From positions 1 to 6,913 of the forward strand of contig JACQPF010000107.1 in the NCBI GenBank assembly GCA_016207625.1: DNA of 6,913 nucleotides, given 5' to 3'. The stretch is from Elusimicrobiota bacterium (lineage in GTDB: Bacteria > Elusimicrobiota > Elusimicrobia > FEN-1173). Both the position numbers and the translations under genes were made by a program. Shown one piece after another: positions 1-6,491 of this stretch (positions are counted from its first letter, which is position 1; every line of letters starts with the position of its first letter). The notes under the pieces were generated by a model. It made no database searches and was not told where the DNA came from. It saw only the letters and a list, made by a program, of their open reading frames with translations.

Positions 1-436
1 CGCTGCCGGTATGGCTCACGCCGAAGACTGTCAAAAGCCCGCAGCCTCCGATTTCGATTCGGGCGGCGTACATGGCGATCAAGAGCCAGACGAACTCGAT
101 GTCCGACCCGGAAGGGGTTGAGACGATCATTCCGGCCTTCTCCCGAACACCGTAAAAATCGGCGAAGTTGTTGCGGTTTCGTTGCTTGATCCCGGCGGCC
201 ATCGCGGAGACATCTTGCGGCGCTGTGAGCGCCTGTTTTAGGAAACTTTGCCTCACGGCTTCGGCTTCAGCGAAAGCCTCGGGAGTCACGATGTTGCTGG
301 TGGAAGCGCCGAGGCCAGCGCGGGTCCTGTCGGGCTTCGGCTTGCTCCCATATTGGGTCAGGCCCCCATTCTCAGGGTCGGGAATGCAGCGGCCGTCGCC
401 GCCTGAAGCCAACAAAACCTCAAGGGGAGCCGCCCA
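1..436 (-). other. N-terminal part of a fold-type-I PLP-dependent enzyme-like domain (residues 1945 onward, cut by window edge)
   Basis: From about residue 1945 the style changes to that of a PLP-dependent transferase-like family. Matching elements, in order, are SGGDGRCIPDPENGGLTQYG (1955-1974), LGASTSNIVTPEAF (1986-1999) with its Ser/Thr-rich turn, an Ala-rich helix, STPSGSDIEFVWLL (2050-2063) where fold-type-I enzymes carry the S-G-T/S-D cofactor-phosphate loop, and VFGVSHTGSG at the edge, which would correspond to an ETGSG-type loop. The catalytic lysine would lie beyond base 1, so activity cannot be judged. PLP enzymes are normally cytoplasmic, which constrains the topology of the chain. 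The family call rests on remembered motif order, not on a search. Confidence 0.45.
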
Positions 437-3400
437 TGCCAAGGCCGCATACGCTTTTTCGAGGAGTTCCGGAGTCAAGGAAACCCCACTATATTCCAAG
501 GCATTTCCCATGAATGACAGTGAACGATTCATGTAATCCGCTATTTCTTCTGGAGAAAACCGGGTTCGCAGAACTTTCAATTGCTTGGCAGGCTTGTCCG
601 CCGTTTGGTATTCCACGGTCCTCTTTTCGATGAACCATTGGTAAGCCTCCCGATGAGGGGGAACAATTTCGAAATAGGCCTCCCTCTCGCGTGCGCTCAT
701 TGTCATGAGATAAGCCCATTGGGTGTACCCGGCCAACGTGTGAATCATCAGGGCCTCTTCCCGGCTCAAATCCGCCGGCTCTTTTCCCAACCCGTCGCAC
801 AAAATCCGGAACTCCAAAGCCCCGCGTAGCGCCACGGCGGCCGCGGCCTCGCTTCGAAGGATGGACGGATCAAGCACAATCTCGTGGACCCGCGGCATTT
901 CCGCGAAAGGCTCGAACTCGCTCCGGGCCCAGACGCGCGCCAGAACGGCTTCGCCGCCATGCCCCGCCCCTTGCAAAACGGAACCCAGGGACCATCCGGA
1001 AAGCCGGCGGATGAGGGCCGGGACGGGTTTATTGTTGGAAACGAGCCGCTGTTGTGCTGAACGCGCCCACAACACGAGGGCGTTATTGCCGGCATGTAAA
1101 AGGAATGCACTTGCCGTGGCGGAAAGCGGATCAGGAGAGATGAAATAAGGAAGGGTGAAAATAACGGAAAGGATAAAAACAGACAGGGCCCACTGGAACG
1201 ATTTCCGCAGGCCGTGTTCCCGGCTTCGGGCCCTCCATTCCATCAGGACATGGGCGAAGGTGAAAAAGCCGGTGGACCAAAGGACTCCTCCCGTCCATCC
1301 CAGTTGCGCGGCCAAAGAGGGGGCAATTCCCAGGGTCGTGAGCCCGGCGGCGATGAGTCCCGGGAGGATCGCCATGCCGAAGAACTGAAAAACACCGGTT
1401 TCCCACCCGGAGGCGCCCAAAGCCGTATATAACCGATATTTCCATGAGTTCTCGCCCCAACGCAAAGCCTGCCGATTGAATATGGAGCCCAGGCCGGAAG
1501 GTGCGGCTTCGTCACTTGGAGGCGCCACTTTTCCGAAAAGGACATCCTGCGTGTCCGCCCTTTTTCCGGCAATATAACCTTCCGTCAAATGATCACCCGG
1601 AAGGCCAACAATGGACTTCATCACTTCCGGAGGAAAGTAATATCCGTTGATGAACACGCCGTCTTTTGAGAACCCTCCATCAATGACCTTCGCTAATTCG
1701 CTCAACGGAATTCCAATCATTTCGGGATCATCCAAAACGGCTTGATCCACCATAATCGTTGGCGTGGATTCCGGATCATAATACCCGGATTGCTCAAGCC
1801 TCTCAAGACAACGGTCAATCAACACCTCTATCCTTGAAGCGATCGGGCCCGCAAAGCTCAGCCGAGCGATGAAAGCCAAGTGTTTAAGGTTGATCCATTC
1901 TTCGATTCCTTTTCTCGGCCTTTTAAACAGTTTTGCAATCCATTCCCACCCGGCCGGAGTTGGCTCTCCGCTTGGATAAAAATATCCAACGGAGTCATCG
2001 AATTTCTCCCTTTCCTCATTGACGATTTTCCACGGGCTCTTTTTCCTGTTGGCTTCCTCCCAATTGATTGGGTAGGCCAGGGCCCATTTCACTGCCGCAG
2101 GCAATCCATCGTACCAATCGGACTGTTGTATTTTCGCACGCACCCTTTGGACGCCAGCTTCAGATCCGATTTTCGATAACACTTCAATGAAATCGTCTGA
2201 GGAGAGAGATTGGGGTCCCACCTGGTGGCTGATCCCGTTATCGCCATGAACGCGCATCTCCATCGCATGAATAACGGCTGTTTCCATATCCAATGAGGGA
2301 CGTTTCACGGGATAGGCGCGGAGGGTCGGCAATTCACCCGGCTTATCCGGTGATTGCTCAAAGACGACCAAATTCCCGTCACTCGAAACACCGGCGGGGG
2401 TCAGCTCCATGTATTTCGTCGGCCCTGAAGCATCCGCTTTGGGGGTGATAAAGCTTTCGGGGCGCGATTGGGCCGGCAGAACCATGGTTGGCACTTGCTC
2501 GCTGAACATCTCTTGAAAACCCGCCGCCCTCGCGTTGGCGACTTTGATGGAATGATCAAGTTGTTCTTTCGAGAGAGCGCTTCTTTTGCAGAGGTCCTCG
2601 AGGACCGGCCTCCAAATCGCCAGACTGTCCGGGTTTTTCCATATGAAATAGAGAAGGATTCGGGCCTTGATCAGATTCACGAATTTCTCCTCAACGGTGA
2701 TGTTGTTCCCCGCGTAGATTTCTGCGGCCGCCGCGCGCGCTTCCAATGGAAGCACGAGGTCGCCGGCGGCATCCGGATGATACAGCCCATCCGCCACATT
2801 GGCCCTCGCCAGATAATCGAATTGCCTGTATTTCTTTGCAAATACTAAGGCCCTATTCGAGAAATCCGCTCGGAATTGCATGTCCAATAGTTGCAAGATG
2901 GCGGCGACATTCTCAGCATCCGGTGTCTCAGAAGAGGTTCCGATATAGTATATGGCTTCGTTCAAAGCCGCGTCGGCGATTGACCCTCGCGCAGCTTTGC
3001 TCATTTGAACAGCAAAGCTTGCCGAGGCGAACGAATACAGCAGGGGATCAATACGGAGTAATCGGTCCTTTTTTTCTCGTAAATTATTTTCTCCATGAAC
3101 CGTATATTGACACTTCACGAGAAAGATGAGAGAGATCAACACTCGGATAAAATCATAATCCATCTTCTCAGGTATCTTGTCTTCACGAAGCAACCCCTCG
3201 AGGACCGCCAAACTTCTTTCAAGGCTCTCCTCGTAGGAGAGATTTGGATTGTTCTGCAAAGCCACTAGCAGGTACATCAGTTGAGGCGGCCAATAAAGCG
3301 CCCGGGCCTTTTTCACGAGCTGCGAAAAGGACTGCGTTCCAAAGCCGGCCATGGCCATATCCATGAGGATAGTGGAATCGTAGGGGTTCATCTCTAAGGC

Positions 3401-6268
3401 CAGATCAAAATATTTTCTGGCTTTTATGCGGCCCTCTTCGCCGTATTCCGGGTTGGTCCAACGGAGCGCTATGAAAGAAAGGGCACGACTCTTTTTATTT
3501 AAATCATTCATTTTTTGGGCCAAATTCACGGCTTCTTGGAATCTATGGTTCTTGACCAGATATCGAACCACAATGTCGTTGACGTTGTCCGTGTCCACAG
3601 GATAAAGGGAAAGCAAAGCCCTTGTTTCAGCAATGAAGAGTCGTAGGGTCGGAGAAGGGGCCAGGGTGTGAGGCGACGAATCCCCCGTCATCTCGTATCT
3701 TTTCGGCGCCACCAAATTCCACCCGGCGTGGGTGAGGGAGGAAAAGCCGAGTCCCAAGGTCACCGCCGCTTCGGGCGGAAGTCCAGGGAAAACATAGGGG
3801 AGCAGGGCCGCGGCGTTGAAAAGAATCGTGGCGATGGAGCGGTAAACGATTTGATCGGGAGCTTGGTTATCGTGCCCCTGGACAAACCTCACTTGGAAAA
3901 CCACGACGGCCACCATGAGCGCCGTCCATGCGGCCAAGGCCGCGGGGTTCTCTTGAACAACGGGGAAAAGCGCAGGTAATAGGACCGTCATCACACGGCC
4001 TTGAAGGAAAGCGTCCAGCCGGTTCCCAAGGCCCTGCTCGAACAGGGCCTTTCCACCCAGGTCTTCCAAGAACAACACGCCCAAACGCCACCGCACACTT
4101 CCTTCGCTGATCCTCCAACGATTCAGAATCCGTTTGGTTGATTCCTGAGTGGCTTGGAAGTCCACCCTCCTTCCTTGACGGATATAGACCGTATCCCGCG
4201 TTCCCAGGTGGACCACGAAAGTCCCTTGAGCCCTGAGCGAATTCACATCCACCTGGGAGTCGTAGGGACCAAGGCGCATGTTCACGATGATGCGCTTTGG
4301 AGTTTGTTTAGATTCCCCGAATTCAACATCCATGGTGACCTGGCCCTCATTACCTTCGAGCTCCTGAATGTTTCCGAACCATAATGTTGACAGGTCTACG
4401 GTGTTGAACCTCTGATCGTGCGAGAGCGCCGCCGCGATTTCAGACAGCGTTTTCCCCAACTGATCGAGGATTTCCCTGCGTTCCCCGCGGTCATACCCTC
4501 TATTTCGAAGCCAGCGGGCGGCCTGCAAAAGCGTGAATTGCCTTTCCGCCAACGCGACGTGAGGTGGAGCGTCATCGCGCTGGTGCTGCGCGATGGAAAC
4601 CTGCGCCAAAGAGAGCCGCTCCCCGGTGAAGAGTTTCTCCAACGGCGTTTTGTCCCGGCGGAAGGCGTCCAGATATCCCACCCCGGTTTCAACGGCCTCG
4701 CCGATCCGCGGGGAGAGGACGGCGCAGGCGACGTTGTCATCGTTGAGAAGCCGGGCCACGCCTTCCGAATGGAATCCGCCGGCCACCAGAACGGCAACGT
4801 TCTTCCGACCCGGTTGCGGCCTCATTTGTGCCCGGAGCTTTTCGGCCAAAGGCCGGTCCCGGGCCGCCACCCATTCGTCGAATTGCTCAAAGGGCGCAAG
4901 ATCCATTTCCCAAGCGTCCGACGATGTTCCCTGGCCTTCCAGGGCGGCGAGCCGTCCGGGAATCCGGTGAACATGCCGCCTCCGGTCGTTGAATTGGGTT
5001 CTCTCCCGGGGAATAAGCGCGAAATCCAGGAGTTTTTCGGCCAGCTCCAAGTCCTTCGACAAAGCCAACAGGTTCTTTTCTTCGGGGGTTTTCGCCAACT
5101 CATTCTCCTGGGCTTTTTCCAGCTCCTCAATGTCCTGAAAAAGACCGTGAGCGTCCAAGCTCTCGGCAAGGAGCACATAGCGGCCGTAGTCGTTCATGGC
5201 CGGCCAGCGGGCAAGTGGAACCGCGTATTCGCGGCAAAGGTTTTGAAGGTGTTCTTGGAAGGCTCGATAACCGACTTGCTGATCCTTGCACGCCAGGCCG
5301 ATGCGGAAGAGCTCCTGCAGACGGGCCGCCGGTATCGCCTTCCTGAGCGCGCGGGTCAGGCCCTTGCGTTCCTCCTCAACACGGGCGAAGTCCAGGGTTT
5401 TTTCCAATTGTCGCGCCTGGAGGAACCGCTGAAGCGATGGGCCGATGGTCGCTGTGGAGGAACGGGCCAAAGAAGCGATGTAGTCCGTTGTGTTCAGCCG
5501 CTGAGCGGTGTGGGCGATCCGTCTCGCATCAAGGTCTTTCAAGAGCGGGTTGAAGTAACGGTTTTTCAGGGTTTCCTGGCGGGTTTTCAACGCGGCCAGT
5601 TTCCGGCGGACCGTCTCTTGGGCGGCCGCGGCCGCCCGGTAGGCTTGCACATTTCGCCGATAAAGGGCCGGATCTTCGACGCCCCAGAACAGGGGAAGTT
5701 TCGGGCTCGTCATCCCCACGTATTCCGGGCCCGTCATAAGGCCCTGTTTCATAAAGCTTTCCGCGATGTCCCGCGTGGCTTGTTTGTCGGGGAATGCGCG
5801 GTAGGGGGCGAAATGGAGCGGTCCGTGGGAGCCTTCGATGCCGACCAGGAGCGGAGCATCCGCTTTATTGTTCAAAGCTTCGATGATTCCTGCGATATTG
5901 CGCTGGGCTTCTTCGTTGTGATGGGCGTCTTCGAGGATCAACACCAAGCCCGATTGTGCCGTCCATCCCGCCGGGATCCGGACGTCCCTGAGATCGCCGA
6001 ATTGATGCGGAACAGCCTCCAGCCATTGGGAAAGTTCCTTTGGCAGGGAGGGCGCGATGGGCTTTAAGGTGGGTAAGGTATCGGCGACGGATCGGCGGAG
6101 GGCGTTGGGCTCAACCGAGGGAAGCTGGGCCAATTGAAGGGCAGCCGAACGGCGCTCTTCCCAAAGGTTTTTTTCTACGGCGTAAACGGCGACGACATTG
6201 GTGAAAAGATAGGCCGCGCACGTGGCGCAAGCCAACGGAGATTTTCCCCATTTGAAGAACTGCGCCAT
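1..6268 (-). CDS. Giant multidomain membrane protein, at least 2,089 residues (3' end outside the window)
   Basis: Reading the minus strand from ATG at 6268, I found no stop codon to base 1, and the register is consistent (2,089 full codons plus one base). An in-frame TGA at 6280-6278 lies 12 bases upstream and the next in-frame Met is residue 173, so this start is well constrained; GAGAGGG precedes it. Visible order: hydrophobic segment 11-30; TIKI/ChaN-like domain about 104-535; hydrophobic block 755-855; TPR-like helices 876-1250; unrecognised region 1278-1580; CPBP-protease-like membrane block 1612-1735; helical linker; PLP-enzyme-like domain from about 1945, truncated by the window. The gene lies 213 bases downstream of the sorting-domain gene on the same strand, so it probably has its own promoter. 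Giant ORFs of this kind are known from Omnitrophota. The reading frame is certain; the domain names are by-eye family recognition with varying confidence; the overall function is unknown. Confidence 0.93.
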   Translation of the reverse strand, partial: MAQFFKWGKSPLACATCAAYLFTNVVAVYAVEKNLWEERRSAALQLAQLPSVEPNALRRSVADTLPTLKPIAPSLPKELSQWLEAVPHQFGDLRDVRIPAGWTAQSGLVLILEDAHHNEEAQRNIAGIIEALNNKADAPLLVGIEGSHGPLHFAPYRAFPDKQATRDIAESFMKQGLMTGPEYVGMTSPKLPLFWGVEDPALYRRNVQAYRAAAAAQETVRRKLAALKTRQETLKNRYFNPLLKDLDARRIAHTAQRLNTTDYIASLARSSTATIGPSLQRFLQARQLEKTLDFARVEEERKGLTRALRKAIPAARLQELFRIGLACKDQQVGYRAFQEHLQNLCREYAVPLARWPAMNDYGRYVLLAESLDAHGLFQDIEELEKAQENELAKTPEEKNLLALSKDLELAEKLLDFALIPRERTQFNDRRRHVHRIPGRLAALEGQGTSSDAWEMDLAPFEQFDEWVAARDRPLAEKLRAQMRPQPGRKNVAVLVAGGFHSEGVARLLNDDNVACAVLSPRIGEAVETGVGYLDAFRRDKTPLEKLFTGERLSLAQVSIAQHQRDDAPPHVALAERQFTLLQAARWLRNRGYDRGERREILDQLGKTLSEIAAALSHDQRFNTVDLSTLWFGNIQELEGNEGQVTMDVEFGESKQTPKRIIVNMRLGPYDSQVDVNSLRAQGTFVVHLGTRDTVYIRQGRRVDFQATQESTKRILNRWRISEGSVRWRLGVLFLEDLGGKALFEQGLGNRLDAFLQGRVMTVLLPALFPVVQENPAALAAWTALMVAVVVFQVRFVQGHDNQAPDQIVYRSIATILFNAAALLPYVFPGLPPEAAVTLGLGFSSLTHAGWNLVAPKRYEMTGDSSPHTLAPSPTLRLFIAETRALLSLYPVDTDNVNDIVVRYLVKNHRFQEAVNLAQKMNDLNKKSRALSFIALRWTNPEYGEEGRIKARKYFDLALEMNPYDSTILMDMAMAGFGTQSFSQLVKKARALYWPPQLMYLLVALQNNPNLSYEESLERSLAVLEGLLREDKIPEKMDYDFIRVLISLIFLVKCQYTVHGENNLREKKDRLLRIDPLLYSFASASFAVQMSKAARGSIADAALNEAIYYIGTSSETPDAENVAAILQLLDMQFRADFSNRALVFAKKYRQFDYLARANVADGLYHPDAAGDLVLPLEARAAAAEIYAGNNITVEEKFVNLIKARILLYFIWKNPDSLAIWRPVLEDLCKRSALSKEQLDHSIKVANARAAGFQEMFSEQVPTMVLPAQSRPESFITPKADASGPTKYMELTPAGVSSDGNLVVFEQSPDKPGELPTLRAYPVKRPSLDMETAVIHAMEMRVHGDNGISHQVGPQSLSSDDFIEVLSKIGSEAGVQRVRAKIQQSDWYDGLPAAVKWALAYPINWEEANRKKSPWKIVNEEREKFDDSVGYFYPSGEPTPAGWEWIAKLFKRPRKGIEEWINLKHLAFIARLSFAGPIASRIEVLIDRCLERLEQSGYYDPESTPTIMVDQAVLDDPEMIGIPLSELAKVIDGGFSKDGVFINGYYFPPEVMKSIVGLPGDHLTEGYIAGKRADTQDVLFGKVAPPSDEAAPSGLGSIFNRQALRWGENSWKYRLYTALGASGWETGVFQFFGMAILPGLIAAGLTTLGIAPSLAAQLGWTGGVLWSTGFFTFAHVLMEWRARSREHGLRKSFQWALSVFILSVIFTLPYFISPDPLSATASAFLLHAGNNALVLWARSAQQRLVSNNKPVPALIRRLSGWSLGSVLQGAGHGGEAVLARVWARSEFEPFAEMPRVHEIVLDPSILRSEAAAAVALRGALEFRILCDGLGKEPADLSREEALMIHTLAGYTQWAYLMTMSAREREAYFEIVPPHREAYQWFIEKRTVEYQTADKPAKQLKVLRTRFSPEEIADYMNRSLSFMGNALEYSGVSLTPELLEKAYAALAWAAPLEVLLASGGDGRCIPDPENGGLTQYGSKPKPDRTRAGLGASTSNIVTPEAFAEAEAVRQSFLKQALTAPQDVSAMAAGIKQRNRNNFADFYGVREKAGMIVSTPSGSDIEFVWLLIAMYAARIEIGGCGLLTVFGVSHTGS
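1064..1435 (-). other. Membrane block 2 (residues about 1612-1735), CPBP/CAAX-type intramembrane protease-like
   Basis: Four hydrophobic segments are visible at about 1625-1648, 1655-1677, 1691-1710 and 1714-1736. Three features line up with CPBP (Abi, CAAX-type) membrane metalloprotease motifs. ETGVFQ (1623-1628) sits where EExxFR would be, keeping the first Glu but with T and Q in place of the second Glu and the Arg. FTFAH (1669-1673) fits FxxxH. HAGNN (1725-1729) fits HxxxN. Known CPBP enzymes bind metal through these Glu and His residues inside the membrane. The partial loss of motif 1 leaves activity uncertain, and other polytopic families could mimic the pattern. Confidence 0.45.
1529..2437 (-). 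other. Unrecognised soluble region (residues about 1278-1580)
   Basis: This stretch lies between the helical repeats and membrane block 2. It begins with a strand-rich part (YMELTPAGVSSDGNLVVFEQ at 1286-1305) and continues with mixed Trp-rich segments (QSDWYDGLPAAVKW at 1382-1395, AGWEWIAKLF at 1439-1448). It ends near GYYFPPEVM (1542-1550) and an acidic, Pro-rich linker (1581-1592). There is no membrane segment and no family I recognise. The DNA here is less GC-rich than the ends of the gene. Confidence 0.5.
2519..3643 (-). other. Helical, TPR-like repeat region (residues about 876-1250)
   Basis: The region is rich in alternating Leu, Ala and charged residues typical of an alpha-solenoid. 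The clearest unit is ARKYFDLALEMNPYDSTILM (950-969), which resembles the second TPR helix with the usual A, A and N-P positions. A similar pattern appears at RFQEAVNLAQKMND (909-922) and near YEESLERSLAVLEGLL (1012-1027). Repeat boundaries are irregular and I could not count units with certainty. Such regions usually mediate protein contacts. A short hydrophobic run (IRVLISLIFLV, 1041-1051) is probably a buried helix and not a membrane span. Confidence 0.45.
3704..4006 (-). other. Hydrophobic membrane block 1 (residues about 755-855), possible degenerate CPBP-like copy
   Basis: Three to four hydrophobic segments are visible: about 759-772 (VMTVLLPALFPVV), 776-796 (ending VVVFQVRFV), 811-830 and 834-855 (ending in SSLTHAGWNLVAP). 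The block carries FQVRF at 791-795 and HAGWN at 847-851. These fall exactly 56 residues apart (F to H), the same spacing as FTFAH and HAGNN in block 2, but the second-motif His is Phe here and the motif-1 acidic position would be D752. I read it as transmembrane; its kinship to CPBP proteases is inference. Confidence 0.5.
4664..5959 (-). other. TIKI / ChaN / TraB-superfamily-like domain (residues about 104-535)
   Basis: The domain opens with a hydrophobic strand and ILEDAHHN (residues 111-118), followed by EEAQRNIAGII. This matches the superfamily's first motif, an acidic residue then H, with N and Q downstream. A second strand gives LLVGIEGSHGP with E145, the usual position of the conserved Glu. 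PDKQ (160-163), an aromatic-rich FMKQGLMTGPEY and LFWGVEDPALY (194-203) follow. The closing motif is VAVLVAGGFHSEGVARLL (491-508), which fits the superfamily's C-terminal GxxH strand-helix. Between these lies an insertion of nearly 290 residues, strongly helical and charged (for example WPAMNDYGRYVLLAESLD at 355-372), possibly coiled coil. Known relatives include heme-binding ChaN, TIKI metalloproteases and TraB/PrgY. The candidate metal or active-site residues E113, H116, E145 and H500 are present. Substrate and activity cannot be told; the superfamily call is by motif only. Confidence 0.5.
6179..6238 (-). other. N-terminal hydrophobic segment (signal peptide or anchor) of the giant protein
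   Basis: Residues 11-30 (PLACATCAAY LFTNVVAVYA) are hydrophobic and follow a short basic start with K6 and K9. They are followed directly by a charged stretch (VEKNLWEERR). This is the layout of a Sec signal peptide or signal anchor. The VYA ending at residue 30 could serve as a signal-peptidase-like site, but an uncleaved anchor is equally possible. It would place the following TIKI-like domain outside the cytoplasmic membrane. Confidence 0.6.
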
Positions 6269-6272
6269 CTTT

Positions 6273-6279
6273 CCCTCTC
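6273..6279 (-). promoter_or_regulatory. Ribosome binding site of the giant gene
   Basis: GAGAGGG on the minus strand lies four bases before the ATG at 6268. It is a purine-rich, moderate Shine-Dalgarno match. A TGA in the giant gene's frame sits directly before and overlaps it (6280-6278), which rules out an in-frame start further upstream. Confidence 0.5.
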
Positions 6280-6308
6280 ACGCCGCTGCCCGCAAAATCA
6301 TTCCTTGT

Positions 6309-6336
6309 AATATAAGTGTAGGATTCCCTCCTTAAA
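6309..6336 (-). promoter_or_regulatory. Possible sigma-70-type promoter for the giant gene
   Basis: TATATT (6314-6309) is one base from the TATAAT consensus. It has a weak -35 candidate, TTTAAG (6336-6331), at 16 bases spacing. This would place transcription start near 6302, leaving a leader of about 34 bases. The AT-rich stretch 6300-6380 is the only plausible promoter region in the gap. The -35 match is poor, so this is tentative. Confidence 0.22.
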
Positions 6337-6375
6337 TCAGTATTAGCAACATATTAGGTTTTCCTTATTTTCAAT

Positions 6376-6491
6376 GAATCACTTATGTTACGAAAATCCC
6401 TCCACCCCTCCCTTTTTCAAAGGGAGGTCCCGCTTTTCTTCCCCCTTTGAAAAAGGGGGATTGAGGGGGATTTGCGTAACATCAGTGAATC
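6376..6491. repeat. Palindromic element with imperfect 46-base inverted arms (MITE-like)
   Basis: Arms 6376-6421 and 6446-6491 are inverted copies, identical at 36 of 46 positions by hand alignment. Each arm carries ATGTTACG, a C-rich stretch and CTTTTTCAAA. TGAATCAC occurs as an 8-base direct repeat at the outer ends (6375-6382 and 6486-6493), as a target duplication would. That octamer is itself nearly palindromic, so it may instead be part of the arms. Similar C-run/G-run palindromes are scattered in many environmental genomes. The right arm covers the stop codon of the upstream gene. Confidence 0.6.
6407..6459 (-). terminator. Two adjacent hairpins after the sorting-domain gene, possible weak terminator
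   Basis: Stem 6407-6415 pairs perfectly with 6419-6427 (9 bp, 3-base loop), and 6441-6448 pairs with 6452-6459 (8 bp, 3-base loop). Both lie just downstream of the TGA at 6482 on the minus strand. Neither is followed by a real U-tract (the nearest is GATTTTCG), so intrinsic termination would be weak. The hairpins may simply be the internal structure of the palindromic element. Confidence 0.3.

Noticed and set aside
168..4384. Many short open frames of 60-130 codons on both strands
   Set aside because: All overlap the giant minus-strand frame in other registers, lack recognisable motifs and do not form a consistent set with ribosome binding sites.
5621..5638. GC-rich run of alternating GCG/GCC around 5630
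   Set aside because: It simply encodes five alanines in a row (residues 212-216) in the giant protein and needs no separate explanation.
4418..6067. A 549-codon plus-strand open frame starting with ATG
   Set aside because: It lies wholly antisense to the giant gene in its GC-rich part. Its translation has no recognisable family and low-complexity Arg/Gly/Phe-rich composition, while the minus frame reads as well-formed domains with conserved motifs. It is a shadow frame.
6278..6301. A seven-codon minus-strand leader ORF (MILRAAA) ending just before the giant gene
   Set aside because: Its ATG touches AAGGA with no spacing, and the good AAGGAGG at 6333-6327 is 25 bases away. The peptide has no run of regulatory codons. 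Chance is a sufficient explanation.
6327..6333. A perfect AAGGAGG Shine-Dalgarno sequence on the minus strand
   Set aside because: No ATG, GTG or TTG follows at a usable distance, so it does not serve a visible gene. It may be a chance match in a purine-rich leader.
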